A DNA stretch of 64,000 nucleotides, from positions 2,347,979 to 2,411,978 of the forward strand of contig GG704596.1 of NCBI GenBank assembly GCA_000161775.1. Direction: 5' to 3'. Source of the DNA: Ruegeria lacuscaerulensis ITI-1157. GTDB taxonomy: Bacteria > Pseudomonadota > Alphaproteobacteria > Rhodobacterales > Rhodobacteraceae. The notes beneath the pieces are model-generated. The model saw nothing but the letters and a program-made list of their open reading frames with translations. It did no database searches and was not told the DNA's origin. Made by a program: the position numbers and the translations under genes. Positions 55,156 through 64,000 of this stretch are shown here, one piece after another; within the stretch, counting starts at the first letter, position 1, and each line of letters starts with the position of its first letter.

Positions 55156-56244
55156 ATGATTGGGCGCAGGACACAGCGCAATTCCGAGGACAACGTGGAG
55201 GTCAGACCAAAGGGTTTTGACGACTACGAAGTTCGGCTTGGCGATGTGATGCGCGGCGAGCGTGCCACGATGGGCAAGTCTCTGCTGGACGTTCAGCGAG
55301 AGCTGCGGATCAAAGCCAATTACATTGCCGCAATTGAGAATGCCGATCCAGACGCCTTCGATACACCCGGCTTCATTGCAGGATATGTGCGGTCCTATGC
55401 CCGCTATCTGGGTATGGACCCGGACGAGACGTTTGCGGCCTTCTGCAAGGAAAGCGGGTTCTCGGTTGCGCACGGCATGTCTTCGCAGGCTTCGGTCGTA
55501 AAGAAGGCCGGTGGTGCGCTGCCCGCCCGTGGGCCGATGGGGCGAGACCCGTTCATTTCCCCGAACACGCCCTATTTTCCGGGGCAGGAGTCGGTTCTCA
55601 GCCAGATCGAGCCACGCGCGATCGGGTCATCGTTGGTTCTGTTGCTGCTGATCGGCGGCATCGGCTATGGTGGCTGGTCTGTTCTGAACAGGATTCAGCA
55701 GGTGCAGGTCGCACCGGTTGAACAGGCCCCGGTCGTGCTGTCTGACCTCGATCCCCTGGCGACCATGCGATCCGGTACCGACGAGGATGAAATCGCCGGG
55801 CTGGAAACGCCCAGCGCCGAAGCGCTGGATCGGTTGTACCGCCCGCAAGCCCTGGACGTACCCGTTCTGGTCGCGCGTGACGCCCCGATTTCGACCCTTG
55901 ATCCCCGAACCGTCGGCACATTCCGCCCGCCCGAAGTACCCGAGGTGGCGATGGCCGAAGTTCACACGGTCGAGCGGGCACCGCTGCCGCAAGTGGTCGA
56001 AAAGGCGGACACGACCCTCAAGATCGTGGCGGTCGAGCCTGCCTGGATGCGTGTTACCGCGGCCGACGGCAGCGTGATCTTCGAGGGCACGCTGGGCACG
56101 GTCGAAAACGGCAACGTCTTCGAGGTGCCGCTGACCGAAGAGCCCCCGCAATTGCGCGCGGGCGCGTCGGGCAACGTGTATTTCTCGATGAACGGCCAGC
56201 ATTACGCCCGGTCGGCAAGCCCGGAACCGTGGCCAAGGGCGTGA
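55156..56244 (+). CDS. RodZ-like helix-turn-helix membrane protein
   Basis: About 362 residues from an ATG at 55156; further ATGs lie upstream. The N-terminal helix-turn-helix (about 38-90: S-L-L-D-V-Q-R-E-L-R-I-K-A-N-Y-I-A-A-I-E) is followed by one membrane helix (about 158-176). A periplasmic linker leads to a DUF4115-like beta domain at the C-terminus. This is the RodZ architecture, which links MreB to the cell wall. ispG follows about 195 bp downstream, a common neighbour pairing. Confidence 0.88.
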   Translation: MIGRRTQRNSEDNVEVRPKGFDDYEVRLGDVMRGERATMGKSLLDVQRELRIKANYIAAIENADPDAFDTPGFIAGYVRSYARYLGMDPDETFAAFCKESGFSVAHGMSSQASVVKKAGGALPARGPMGRDPFISPNTPYFPGQESVLSQIEPRAIGSSLVLLLLIGGIGYGGWSVLNRIQQVQVAPVEQAPVVLSDLDPLATMRSGTDEDEIAGLETPSAEALDRLYRPQALDVPVLVARDAPISTLDPRTVGTFRPPEVPEVAMAEVHTVERAPLPQVVEKADTTLKIVAVEPAWMRVTAADGSVIFEGTLGTVENGNVFEVPLTEEPPQLRAGASGNVYFSMNGQHYARSASPEPWPRA

Positions 56245-56366
56245 TCCTGTCCAAGACGCGGTTGCCGAAACTATGCCGTTGCCGATCTTGCGTCCGAGAC
56301 AACAGAGCGCTGCGGCGTCTGGTGGCCGAGCTTCAGACCCAGGCCTCCGAAACCCCGGCCGAGTGA
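56241..56366 (+). CDS. Possible 41-residue small protein overlapping rodZ
   Basis: A GTG within the rodZ stop (GTGA overlap) opens a frame to TGA 56364-56366. The product has C-R-C-R-S-C near residues 12-17 and a helical Arg/Leu-rich tail. Only the overlap and the cysteine cluster support it. It could equally be rodZ trailer sequence. Confidence 0.25.
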   Translation: MILSKTRLPKLCRCRSCVRDNRALRRLVAELQTQASETPAE

Positions 56367-56438
56367 TCTTGGCATTGCGGCGGGCTTGCGCCCGGACTAT
56401 CTAGAGGCCAGACCCCAGGCTGACGCGGATCCGTTTTC

Positions 56439-57560
56439 ATGTCTTTGAACCACGTGCGCCCCTGGCGCGACATCTATCGCCGCAAATCTCGCCAGATCAT
56501 GGTCGGTAACGTTCCGGTGGGCGGCGACGCGCCGATTGCCGTGCAGACCATGACCAACACGCTGACGACCGATGTCGCCGCGACCGTGGCGCAGGTACAG
56601 GCGGCGGCCGAGGCAGGCGCGGATATCGTGCGCGTATCGGTCCCGGACGAGGCGTCGGCGAAGGCGCTGAAAGAGATCGTGCGCGAAAGCCCGGTACCGA
56701 TCGTGGCCGACATCCATTTCCACTATCGCCGCGGGATCGAGGCCGCCGAGGCCGGCGCCGCCTGTCTGCGCATCAACCCCGGCAACATCGGCGACGAGGC
56801 GCGGGTGAAAGAGGTCATCAAGGCCGCGCGCGACCACAATTGCTCGATCCGCATCGGCGTGAACGCGGGCAGCTTGGAAAAACACCTGCTGGAGAAATAT
56901 GGCGAGCCGTGCCCCGAAGCGATGGTGGAAAGCGGGCTGGAGCATATCCGTATTCTGCAGGACAACGATTTCCACGAATTCAAGATCAGCGTGAAGGCCA
57001 GCGACGTGTTCCTGTCGGCCGCCGCCTACCAGGGCATCGCCGAGGCCACCGATGCCCCGATCCATCTGGGCATCACCGAGGCCGGTGGTCTGGTCAGCGG
57101 CACGATCAAATCGGCCATCGGGCTGGGCAACCTGCTGTGGATGGGGATCGGCGACACGATCCGCGTCAGCCTGTCCGCCGATCCGGTGGAAGAGGTGAAG
57201 GTCGGGTTCGAGATCCTCAAATCCCTAGGCCTGCGCCATCGGGGCGTGAACATCATCTCGTGCCCGTCCTGCGCGCGGCAGGGGTTCGACGTGATCAAGA
57301 CGGTCGAGACGCTGGAAAAACGGCTGGAACACATCAAAACACCGATGAGCCTGTCGATCATCGGCTGCGTCGTGAACGGCCCCGGCGAGGCGCTGATGAC
57401 CGATGTCGGCTTTACCGGCGGGGGCGCGGGTTCGGGCATGGTCTATCTGGCGGGCAAGGCCAGCCACAAGATGTCGAACGAACAGATGATCGACCACATC
57501 GTCGAGCAGGTGGAAAAGAAGGCGGCCGAGCTGGAGGCCGCGGCCGAGGCCGCAGAATAG
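56439..57560 (+). CDS. ispG: 4-hydroxy-3-methylbut-2-enyl diphosphate synthase
   Basis: The protein has 373 residues. The TIM-barrel part has V-Q-T-M-T-N-T and N-P-G-N-I-G. The 4Fe-4S ligands are in S-C-P-S-C-A-R-Q and [11 protein letters not shown]. It performs the penultimate step of the MEP isoprenoid pathway. A strong hairpin starts at its stop codon. Confidence 0.97.
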   Translation: MSLNHVRPWRDIYRRKSRQIMVGNVPVGGDAPIAVQTMTNTLTTDVAATVAQVQAAAEAGADIVRVSVPDEASAKALKEIVRESPVPIVADIHFHYRRGIEAAEAGAACLRINPGNIGDEARVKEVIKAARDHNCSIRIGVNAGSLEKHLLEKYGEPCPEAMVESGLEHIRILQDNDFHEFKISVKASDVFLSAAAYQGIAEATDAPIHLGITEAGGLVSGTIKSAIGLGNLLWMGIGDTIRVSLSADPVEEVKVGFEILKSLGLRHRGVNIISCPSCARQGFDVIKTVETLEKRLEHIKTPMSLSIIGCVVNGPGEALMTDVGFTGGGAGSGMVYLAGKASHKMSNEQMIDHIVEQVEKKAAELEAAAEAAE

Positions 57561-57592
57561 AAACAGCCGCAGCACCTGGCTGCGGCTGTTTC
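57560..57592. terminator. Terminator between ispG and the DsbA-like gene
   Basis: A perfect 13-bp stem (GAAACAGCCGCAG at 57560-57572, CTGCGGCTGTTTC at 57580-57592) with a 7-base loop lies between convergent genes. The T-run is part of the stem. Confidence 0.8.
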
Positions 57593-57628
57593 ATGCCCTG
57601 ACGTGGCCGCTTCCGGCCCCTTGGCCAG

Positions 57629-58387
57629 TTACCCCTGTTCTGCGCGCACGGCGTCGGCGATTTGCTGCATCTGATCGACCTTCAGATAGCCGCGCAACAT
57701 TTCCGTACCCAGCACGAAGCTGGGCGTACCCGAAATCTTGAGCCGCTGCGCCAGTTCGCGGGTCTGGGCGATTTCATCTGTCACCGCGTCGCTGTCCATT
57801 GCGGCGACGATCGCATCGCTGTCCAGCCCCAGCCCGTCGGCAATGCGGCGCAGGGCCACCTCGGTCACGTCGCCGCCAAATTCCATCAGCGCGTCATGCA
57901 CCTGTTTGTAGGCGTCGTCGCCGGCCACATGCTTGGTCGCGATCGCAAAACGTGACGACAACACCGAGGCGTCGCCAAGGATCGGGAACTCTTTGATGAC
58001 AAAGCGGATGTTGCCATCCTGCGCCAGCAGCGCGTCCACTTCGGGCGCCGCGCGGCGGCAATAGCCGCAACGATAGTCCATGAACTCGACCAGAGTGATG
58101 TCGCCGTCCGGGTTGCCGCCCACCCAGCTGTAGCCGTCATCGAACAGCGCCTCGGCATTGGCCGCGACCAGGTCCTTGTCGGCTGCGGCTTCGGATGCGG
58201 CGTTGCGCTGCTCCAGAATGTTGACCGCCTCGATGATGACCTCGGGGTTTTCCAGCAGATATTCACGCACGGCCGCGCCGAACTCGGCCTTTTCGTCGGG
58301 GCTCATGGCGCTCAGGTCCAGCGCCTGCGCCGGGCCGGATATCAGGGAAAGCCCCAGAAGGGCAGGTGCGGCGTGTCTGAGGATCAT
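57629..58387 (-). CDS. DsbA-family thiol-disulfide protein (Com1/ScsC-like)
   Basis: The protein has 252 residues with a signal peptide (cleavage near residue 22). A helical N-terminal extension (about 25-85) may mediate oligomerisation. The thioredoxin fold then has active site C107-G-Y-C110 and the cis-Pro loop S-G-T-P-S-F. It acts on disulfides in the periplasm. It overlaps the upstream M48 protease gene by 4 bp, so the two are coupled. Confidence 0.93.
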   Translation of the reverse strand: MILRHAAPALLGLSLISGPAQALDLSAMSPDEKAEFGAAVREYLLENPEVIIEAVNILEQRNAASEAAADKDLVAANAEALFDDGYSWVGGNPDGDITLVEFMDYRCGYCRRAAPEVDALLAQDGNIRFVIKEFPILGDASVLSSRFAIATKHVAGDDAYKQVHDALMEFGGDVTEVALRRIADGLGLDSDAIVAAMDSDAVTDEIAQTRELAQRLKISGTPSFVLGTEMLRGYLKVDQMQQIADAVRAEQG

Positions 58388-59742
58388 TTCCGTTTCCTTT
58401 TCGATTTCTCAGCTCGTTCTGCGGCAATCAGCACATCCTGTGCCCGTTGCCAACCCGGTGAGCCTTCGGGCAACTGCCCGACGGCGCGTCTTGCGTGGAT
58501 GCCCGCATCGGCCAGCCGGCCTTGCAGGGCATAGCGTTCGGCGGTGACGGTCGCGGCCATGCCGGGTTGCCCCAACTTGGCATAGGCCACCCCCAGATCC
58601 TGCATCAGCCGCAGGTTTCGATAGTCGCGGGCGCGTGCCTTTTCAAGCACTTGCAGGGCGTCCTTCGTGCGTCCTTCGGCCAGCAGCGCGCGCCCGTACC
58701 CGGCCATGATCAGCGCATCGCGCGGCGCCAGTTCCATGGCCTTGGCATAGGCGTCGACCGCTTGCGCAAACCGGCGGTTTTCCAGCAGGATCTGGCCCTT
58801 CAACTCGTAATAGAACGGATCCTCGGGCCGGATCGCCAAGGCCCCGTCGATGGCCGACAGGGCCGCGCCCAGATTGCGGTTCTGGTGATGGGCGGCGGCT
58901 TCGCGCATCAGGCGGATGTCCCGCGCGCTTTCTTCCTTGGCGCGGCGCAGGGTCCAGCTGGGCGAACGCAGGAAGGCCGACAGTTTGCCCTTGACCCGCG
59001 CGAACCAATAGTCGGCGTTCGGGTCGGGTTTGGCGCGGTCGCCGAATTCATCCAGAAAGGCCTCGGCGGCGCGCAGGCGCTCGCGGCTGGTGGGGTGCGA
59101 CCGCATGTAAGGGTCCTGATTGGCCTCGCTCAGCAATTCCTGGCCGGCGAATTTCCGGTGCAGGGCGACCATGCCGGTGGGCGAGATCTCGGCCCAGCGC
59201 AGGTATCCGGCCGCGCTGCGGTCGGCCGAGGCTTCTTCGGCGCGGGTGTGGCCCAGGAAGCTGCGCAGCGCCGAGGCGGATGTTCCGGCGGCGATCCCGG
59301 CTGCGGCCTCGCCGCCGCCGGCGGCCGCGGCGATCATGGCCAGCGCGGTTCCGAACCCGGCGGCCCGCTGGGCGGCGCGCAGGTTTTCGGCCCGCCGGGC
59401 CAGATGCCCGTTGGCGATATGGGCGGCCTCGTGCGCGATCACCGCTTGCAGCATTTCGGGGCTGTCGACGCTCAGGATCAGCCCGTGGTTCACGTAGATC
59501 GTATTGTAGTCGATCACGAAAGCGTTGAATGTATCGTCCTTGACGACCATCACCCGCACGCGGTTGGTGTTCAGGCCGGCGGCGCGCAGGATCGGAAAGG
59601 CCAGTTCGCGCAGCCCGTGTTCGATATCGGGGTCGCGGATCAGTCTTTGCGCGTGGCTTTGAGCGGTCGACGCCATCCACAGCGCCACCGCCAGCAGAAT
59701 TGCCGGGATTGACGCCAGCCGGGATCCGCGTTCAAAAGCCAT
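58384..59742 (-). CDS. M48 metalloprotease with TPR repeats (BepA-like)
   Basis: The protein has 452 residues from an ATG at 59742. It has a signal peptide, then the zinc motif A-H-E-A-A-H-I-A-N-G and Gly/Ala-rich turns. TPR-like repeats fill the C-terminal third (A-V-D-A-Y-A-K-A-M-E-L-A-P-R-D-A). The architecture matches BepA/YfgC, which handles outer-membrane protein assembly and degrades stalled substrates. Coupling to a DsbA-like gene fits joint oxidative folding and quality control (inference). Confidence 0.92.
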   Translation of the reverse strand: MAFERGSRLASIPAILLAVALWMASTAQSHAQRLIRDPDIEHGLRELAFPILRAAGLNTNRVRVMVVKDDTFNAFVIDYNTIYVNHGLILSVDSPEMLQAVIAHEAAHIANGHLARRAENLRAAQRAAGFGTALAMIAAAAGGGEAAAGIAAGTSASALRSFLGHTRAEEASADRSAAGYLRWAEISPTGMVALHRKFAGQELLSEANQDPYMRSHPTSRERLRAAEAFLDEFGDRAKPDPNADYWFARVKGKLSAFLRSPSWTLRRAKEESARDIRLMREAAAHHQNRNLGAALSAIDGALAIRPEDPFYYELKGQILLENRRFAQAVDAYAKAMELAPRDALIMAGYGRALLAEGRTKDALQVLEKARARDYRNLRLMQDLGVAYAKLGQPGMAATVTAERYALQGRLADAGIHARRAVGQLPEGSPGWQRAQDVLIAAERAEKSKRKRK

Positions 59743-59764
59743 GGTCGCAACATGGGAGATGGGC

Positions 59765-60928
59765 ATGCGAAACTCAACCCGGTCGGGCGTTGATCCCTTC
59801 ATCGTGATGGACGTGATGGAGGCCGCGCGCCGCGCCGAAGAGGCCGGGCGCCACATCATCCACATGGAGGTCGGCCAGCCAGGAACCGGCGCGCCCCAAG
59901 GCGCGCTGGATGCGCTGGCCCGCGCGATGCGGCGAGGCCCGCTGGGCTATACCGTCGCGCTGGGTCTGCCGGCGCTGCGGCAACGCATCGCACGGATGTA
60001 TGGCGACTGGTACGACGTCGACCTGAACCCCGAGCGGGTGGTCATCACGCCCGGATCCTCGGGCGGATTCCTGCTGGCCTTCACCGCGCTGTTCGACAGC
60101 GGCGACCGGGTGGGGATCGGCGCGCCGGGCTATCCGTCCTATCGGCAGATCCTGCGGGCGCTGGGTCTGGTGCCGGTCGATCTGCCGACCGCGTCGGAAA
60201 ACCGCCTGCAACCGGTGCCACGGGATTTTGCCGGGCTCGACCTGCAGGGGCTGATGGTGGCCTCGCCCGCGAACCCGACCGGAACCATGCTGGACCACGC
60301 CGCCATGGGCGCGCTGATCGAGGCCGCGCGAGGGCAGGGGGCCTCGTTCATCAGCGACGAGATCTATCACGGGCTGGAATACGAGGCCAAGGCGGTCACT
60401 GCGCTGGAACTGACCGACGAGTGTTATGTCATCAATTCGTTCTCCAAGTATTTCTCGATGACCGGCTGGCGGGTCGGCTGGATGGTGGTGCCCGAGGATC
60501 AGGTGCGCGTGGTCGAGCGCATCGCCCAGAACATGTTCATCTGCGCGCCCCATGCCAGCCAGGTCGCCGCGCTGGCCGCGATGGATTGCGAGGACGAGTT
60601 GCAGGGCAACCTGGCCGTCTATCGCCGCAACCGCGACCTGATGCTGAAGGGCCTGCCCGAGGCCGGGTTCACCAACATCGCGCCACCCGACGGGGCGTTC
60701 TATGTCTATGCCGATGTCTCGGACCTGACCGACGACAGCCGCGCCTTCGCCGCCGAGATCCTGGACAAGGCCGGTGTCGCCGTGACGCCGGGGCTGGATT
60801 TCGACCCGGTGCGCGGCCATAAGACCCTGCGCTTTTCCTACGCCCGGTCGACCGAGGATATCGAGCAGGGCCTTGAAAGGCTGCGCAGCTTCATGGCGGA
60901 TCGCCAGACCGCGCAGAAGTCGGCCTGA
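59765..60928 (+). CDS. PLP-dependent aminotransferase, class I/II
   Basis: About 387 residues from an ATG with GGGAG six bases upstream. Fold type I motifs are G-Q-P, N-P-T-G-T, S-D-E-I-Y-H-G-L, the Schiff-base lysine in N-S-F-S-K-Y-F-S-M-T-G-W-R-V-G, and R-F-S-Y-A-R at the end. The substrate cannot be predicted, though aspartate-like aminotransferases are the nearest type. Its start is only 22 bp from the divergent M48 gene. Confidence 0.92.
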   Translation: MRNSTRSGVDPFIVMDVMEAARRAEEAGRHIIHMEVGQPGTGAPQGALDALARAMRRGPLGYTVALGLPALRQRIARMYGDWYDVDLNPERVVITPGSSGGFLLAFTALFDSGDRVGIGAPGYPSYRQILRALGLVPVDLPTASENRLQPVPRDFAGLDLQGLMVASPANPTGTMLDHAAMGALIEAARGQGASFISDEIYHGLEYEAKAVTALELTDECYVINSFSKYFSMTGWRVGWMVVPEDQVRVVERIAQNMFICAPHASQVAALAAMDCEDELQGNLAVYRRNRDLMLKGLPEAGFTNIAPPDGAFYVYADVSDLTDDSRAFAAEILDKAGVAVTPGLDFDPVRGHKTLRFSYARSTEDIEQGLERLRSFMADRQTAQKSA

Positions 60929-60993
60929 GGCGTTCACAAACCGGCTTCGCTGCGATAGGCTGCTGCCAAACGATCTCGGGAAAACTTGAGGCC

Positions 60994-62214
60994 ATGAGCA
61001 GGATCCTTTTCGCATTCGCCCTGATCTGGGCGCTGACCGGCGCGGCATGGGCGCAGGAATTCAATGCCCTGGCGCGGGTCCTGCCCGAGCAGAGCCGGAT
61101 CATCGACGATGACGGCGCGGGCGTGCAGGTCCAACTGGGGCTGAGCCAGGGCGTGCCCTATCGCATCTTCACCCTTCAAGACCCGTACCGGATGGTGATC
61201 GACTTCAAGGAAGTCGATTGGAGCGGGTTGAACCGCGAGGCCTTCCTGCAGACCCGGCGCATCAGCGCGGTTCGGTTCGGGGCCTATGTGCCCGGCTGGT
61301 CGCGCCTGGTGCTGGAACTGGGGGCGCCGCTGGCGGTGGACCGGGCCGCGATGCGGGTCGATCCAGCCTCGGGCGCGGCGATGTTGACCCTGAACCTGAA
61401 AGGCACCGATTTCGAAAGCTTCGCCGCAAGCGCGGGCGCGCCGCACACCCCCGGATGGGACCTGCCGCCCCCGGCCGACGTGCCTGCGCTGCGCGGGCCG
61501 CGCGACGCGCGGGCGCTGCGGGTGATGCTGGACCCGGGCCATGGCGGCATCGATCCCGGCGCCGAGGCGGGCGGAACCAACGAAAAGACCTTGATGCTGA
61601 CCTTCGCCCGCGAACTGCGCGAGGAACTGCTGCGCGCGGGCGGGTTCGAGGTGGTCCTGACGCGGGTCGACGATCATTTCGTCTCGCTGGAACGGCGGAT
61701 CGCGCTGGCGCATCGCGCCGCGGCCGATGTCTTCATCTCACTGCATGCCGACGCGCTATCCGAGGGGCAGGCCCACGGCGCCACGATCTATGTCCTGTCC
61801 AAAGACGCCTCGGACGTGGCGAGCCGCAAACTGGCCGAGCGGCACGACCGCGACGACCTGATCGCCGGCGTCGATCTGAGCGGCTCGGACGACCAGATCG
61901 CCGACGTTCTGCTGGACATGGCCCGGCAAGAGACCCAGCCCCGCACCGAGGCGCTGGCGCAGACCCTGGCCAACGGCATGGCGCAACAGGGCGGGCCGAT
62001 GAACCGCCGCCCCGTCCGCCGGGCCTCGTTTTCGGTGCTCAAGGCCGCCGACATCCCGTCGGTTCTGATTGAACTGGGGTTCCTGTCCGGCCCCAGAGAT
62101 CTGAAAAACCTGAAAAATCCCGAATGGCGATCGACCATGGCGCGCGGAATTCGCCAGGGGCTTCAGGCCTGGCGGCAGCAGGATCTGGCCCGCCGCGGCC
62201 TGATTGGGCAGTGA
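60994..62214 (+). CDS. amiC: N-acetylmuramoyl-L-alanine amidase (AmiC type)
   Basis: The protein has 406 residues: signal peptide (to A-W-A near residue 20), AMIN domain (about 25-140), linker, then Amidase_3. The zinc ligands lie in L-D-P-G-H-G-G-I-D-P-G, E of G-G-T-N-E-K, and S-L-H-A-D-A. The end has L-I-E-L-G-F-L-S. It splits septal peptidoglycan during division. It is upstream of the penicillin-binding protein gene on the same strand. Confidence 0.95.
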   Translation: MSRILFAFALIWALTGAAWAQEFNALARVLPEQSRIIDDDGAGVQVQLGLSQGVPYRIFTLQDPYRMVIDFKEVDWSGLNREAFLQTRRISAVRFGAYVPGWSRLVLELGAPLAVDRAAMRVDPASGAAMLTLNLKGTDFESFAASAGAPHTPGWDLPPPADVPALRGPRDARALRVMLDPGHGGIDPGAEAGGTNEKTLMLTFARELREELLRAGGFEVVLTRVDDHFVSLERRIALAHRAAADVFISLHADALSEGQAHGATIYVLSKDASDVASRKLAERHDRDDLIAGVDLSGSDDQIADVLLDMARQETQPRTEALAQTLANGMAQQGGPMNRRPVRRASFSVLKAADIPSVLIELGFLSGPRDLKNLKNPEWRSTMARGIRQGLQAWRQQDLARRGLIGQ

Positions 62215-62252
62215 CCCTGCGGCGCAAAACGGCTAGTATCGGCGCGGGTGCT

Positions 62253-62281
62253 TTGACCCTTGTGTGCAGCGATACTATATA
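62253..62281 (+). promoter_or_regulatory. Promoter of the penicillin-binding protein gene
   Basis: TTGACC (62253-62258), a 17-bp spacer and TATATA (62276-62281) end 28 bp before the GTG start. Confidence 0.6.
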
Positions 62282-62309
62282 GGCGGCACCGCGAACAAAA
62301 GGCAGCAAC

Positions 62310-64000
62310 GTGATCCGGTTCATTCTTTCGATTTTCGGGGCGATCTTCAGCCTCGTTACGCTTGGTATCTTCATGGCGGCGCTGGTGATCGGCGCGGTGT
62401 TCTGGATGTATGGCCGCGACCTGCCCAGCCACGAGTCGCTGGCCCAGTACAAACCGCCCACCATCAGCCGCATCTATTCGGGCGAAGGGCACCTGATCGA
62501 CGAATTCGCCCAGGAACGCCGTCTGTTTACGCCTTCCGAGGAAATCCCCGACCTGGTCAAGCAGGCCTTCATTTCGGCTGAAGACAAGAATTTCTACACC
62601 CACCAAGGCTATGACCCGCGCGGCATCATCGCCGCCGCGGTCGAGGCGGTGAAATCCAAGGGCGCGAACGTGCGCGGGGCCTCGACCATCACGCAGCAGG
62701 TGATGAAGAACTTCCTTCTGTCGGGCGACCGCCGGGCCGAGCGCAAGATCAAGGAAATCATCCTTGCCACCCGCCTGGAAGAGACGCTGGACAAGGAACA
62801 GATCCTGGAGCTTTATCTCAACGAGATCTTTCTGGGCCAGAACTCCTATGGCGTGACCGCTGCCGCGCAGACCTATTTCAACAAGACCTTGCAGGAGCTT
62901 GCCCCGCACGAGGCGGCGACCCTGGCGGCGATGCCCAAGGCGCCGTCGGATTATCACCCGGTGCGGCAGAAAGATCGCCTGCTGGCCCGTCGCAACTATG
63001 TGCTGCGCGAGATGTACCAGAACGGCTACATCGACAAGGCGACCTACGAGTTTGAGGTGGCGCAGCCGCTGCGCTCGGTCCAGAACGGCGATTTCGAAAG
63101 CTTCCGAACCGCGCTGCCGCCGCGCGATTATTTCACCGACGAGATCCGCCGCCAGCTGAGCGAGGATTTCGGCGAGGGCGAATTCTTTACCGGCGGCTTT
63201 GCCATCCGCGCCTCGGTGGACGAAGAGATGCAGGTCGAAGCGGCACGCGCCCTGCGCGAGGCGTTGCAGAAATACGACCGGTCGCGCGGGAAATGGCGCG
63301 GAACCGGCCTGACCATCCCCGAGGAGAAACTGGCCGACGAGGCGCAATGGCGCGCAGAGCTGGCCAAATTGGAGGTTCCACGCGACGTGGTGCTTCCCAC
63401 GCCGTGGTATCCGGCGGTGGTGTTGGACGTTGCCGACCAGCGACTGACCGTGGGGGTCGAAAACGGTCCGGCCGACGGAATCATCCCGCGCAGCGACATC
63501 AAGTGGATGCAGGGCGACTTCCGCGCCAATTTCAAGCGCGGCGACGTGATCCTCGTGGTGGCTGCCGAAGACGGCCAGTGGTCGGCCCGCCAGATCCCCG
63601 AGGTTCAGGGCGGTTTTGTCGCGATGGACGTGAACTCGGGCCGCGTTCTGGCGATGCAGGGCGGGTTCTCGTACCAGGATTCTGTGTTCAACCGCGCCAC
63701 CCAGGCGCTGCGCCAGCCCGGTTCGGCCTTCAAGCCCTTCGTCTATGCCGCCGCGCTCGACAGCGGCTACAGCCCGGCGACCATCGTGGTGGATGCTCCG
63801 ATCGAGGTGAACACGCCGCAGGGTCTGTGGACGCCCAAGAACTCGACGAACAAGTTCTATGGCCCCACGCCGCTGCGCACCGGGATCGAGCAGTCGCGGA
63901 ACCTGATGACCATTCGTCTGGCGCAAGAGGTCTCGATGCCCGTGGTCGCAGGCTATGCGGAACGCTTCGGCGTGTACGACAACATGGGCCCCTACCTGGC
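62310..64000 (+). CDS. mrcA: Class A penicillin-binding protein (PBP1A), 3' end cut by the window
   Basis: The frame is open from GTG 62310 to the window end (563 codons). The N-terminal membrane helix (about 5-30) is followed by the GT51 glycosyltransferase domain with catalytic Glu in S-A-E-D-K-N-F and R-G-A-S-T-I-T-Q-Q. A PBP1A-type linker follows. The transpeptidase domain starts before the edge and has nucleophile Ser in P-G-S-A-F-K-P-F. It polymerises and cross-links peptidoglycan. Confidence 0.96.
   Translation, partial: MIRFILSIFGAIFSLVTLGIFMAALVIGAVFWMYGRDLPSHESLAQYKPPTISRIYSGEGHLIDEFAQERRLFTPSEEIPDLVKQAFISAEDKNFYTHQGYDPRGIIAAAVEAVKSKGANVRGASTITQQVMKNFLLSGDRRAERKIKEIILATRLEETLDKEQILELYLNEIFLGQNSYGVTAAAQTYFNKTLQELAPHEAATLAAMPKAPSDYHPVRQKDRLLARRNYVLREMYQNGYIDKATYEFEVAQPLRSVQNGDFESFRTALPPRDYFTDEIRRQLSEDFGEGEFFTGGFAIRASVDEEMQVEAARALREALQKYDRSRGKWRGTGLTIPEEKLADEAQWRAELAKLEVPRDVVLPTPWYPAVVLDVADQRLTVGVENGPADGIIPRSDIKWMQGDFRANFKRGDVILVVAAEDGQWSARQIPEVQGGFVAMDVNSGRVLAMQGGFSYQDSVFNRATQALRQPGSAFKPFVYAAALDSGYSPATIVVDAPIEVNTPQGLWTPKNSTNKFYGPTPLRTGIEQSRNLMTIRLAQEVSMPVVAGYAERFGVYDNMGPYL

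Overview
The window is about 64 kb of high-GC alphaproteobacterial chromosome. The gene content points to a marine roseobacter (Rhodobacteraceae), probably Ruegeria-like. The main reasons are a complete RcGTA-type gene transfer agent cluster, an acyl-homoserine-lactone luxR-luxI pair, a lipoyl-domain-bearing PdhB, a single-gene (C4 pathway) hemA with an FnrL-type box, and a bactofilin-M23 pair. The genus is inferred from family knowledge, not from a search.

Layout. 0-1.5 kb: luxR then luxI (luxI runs off the left edge). 1.7-3.6 kb: a lipoprotein lytic transglycosylase and the rpsF-rpsR-rplI ribosomal operon, all on the minus strand. 3.8-6.4 kb: a small membrane protein, a periplasmic YceI protein and a convergent cytochrome b561-YceI fusion. 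6.5-12.8 kb: type II fatty acid synthesis genes fabD, fabG, acpP and fabF, interrupted by a GNAT acetyltransferase and a divergent HisA paralogue, and ending in mltG. 13-14.8 kb: a DEAD-box helicase and a small secreted protein.

15.0-30.4 kb: the gene transfer agent cluster, g1 to g15 plus one trailing small gene. It starts with a near-consensus promoter followed by a terminator-like hairpin in the leader. Two things set it apart. The large terminase gene appears frameshifted near its 5' end, and an unrelated short-chain dehydrogenase gene sits antisense between terminase and portal.

30.4-38.3 kb: a DksA/TraR-type zinc finger gene, cysE, the pdhA-pdhB-pdhC operon with an upstream ftsB-like gene, pgk, and two tandem cyclophilins (cytosolic, then exported). 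38.4-43.3 kb: a DUF3179 protein, a decayed aquaporin Z gene, the bactofilin-M23 peptidase pair, a DUF455 ferritin-like protein and a Bcp peroxiredoxin. 43.3-50.3 kb: a very large AsmA/YhdP-like protein, queA, an MFS transporter, a DUF924 protein and a small coiled-coil membrane protein. 50.5-64 kb: lpdA, an inverted-repeat element, an M20 dipeptidase, hemA, a RodZ-like protein, ispG, a DsbA-like protein, an M48 protease with repeats, an aminotransferase, an AmiC-type amidase and the start of a class A penicillin-binding protein.

Links between regions. An almost identical 18-bp palindrome lies just upstream of both pdhA and lpdA, 15 kb apart, and probably coordinates the E1/E2 operon with E3 of pyruvate dehydrogenase. 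Envelope and shape functions recur throughout (SLT, MltG, FtsB, bactofilin/M23, RodZ, AmiC, PBP1A). No tRNA, rRNA, CRISPR array, insertion sequence or integrase was recognised.
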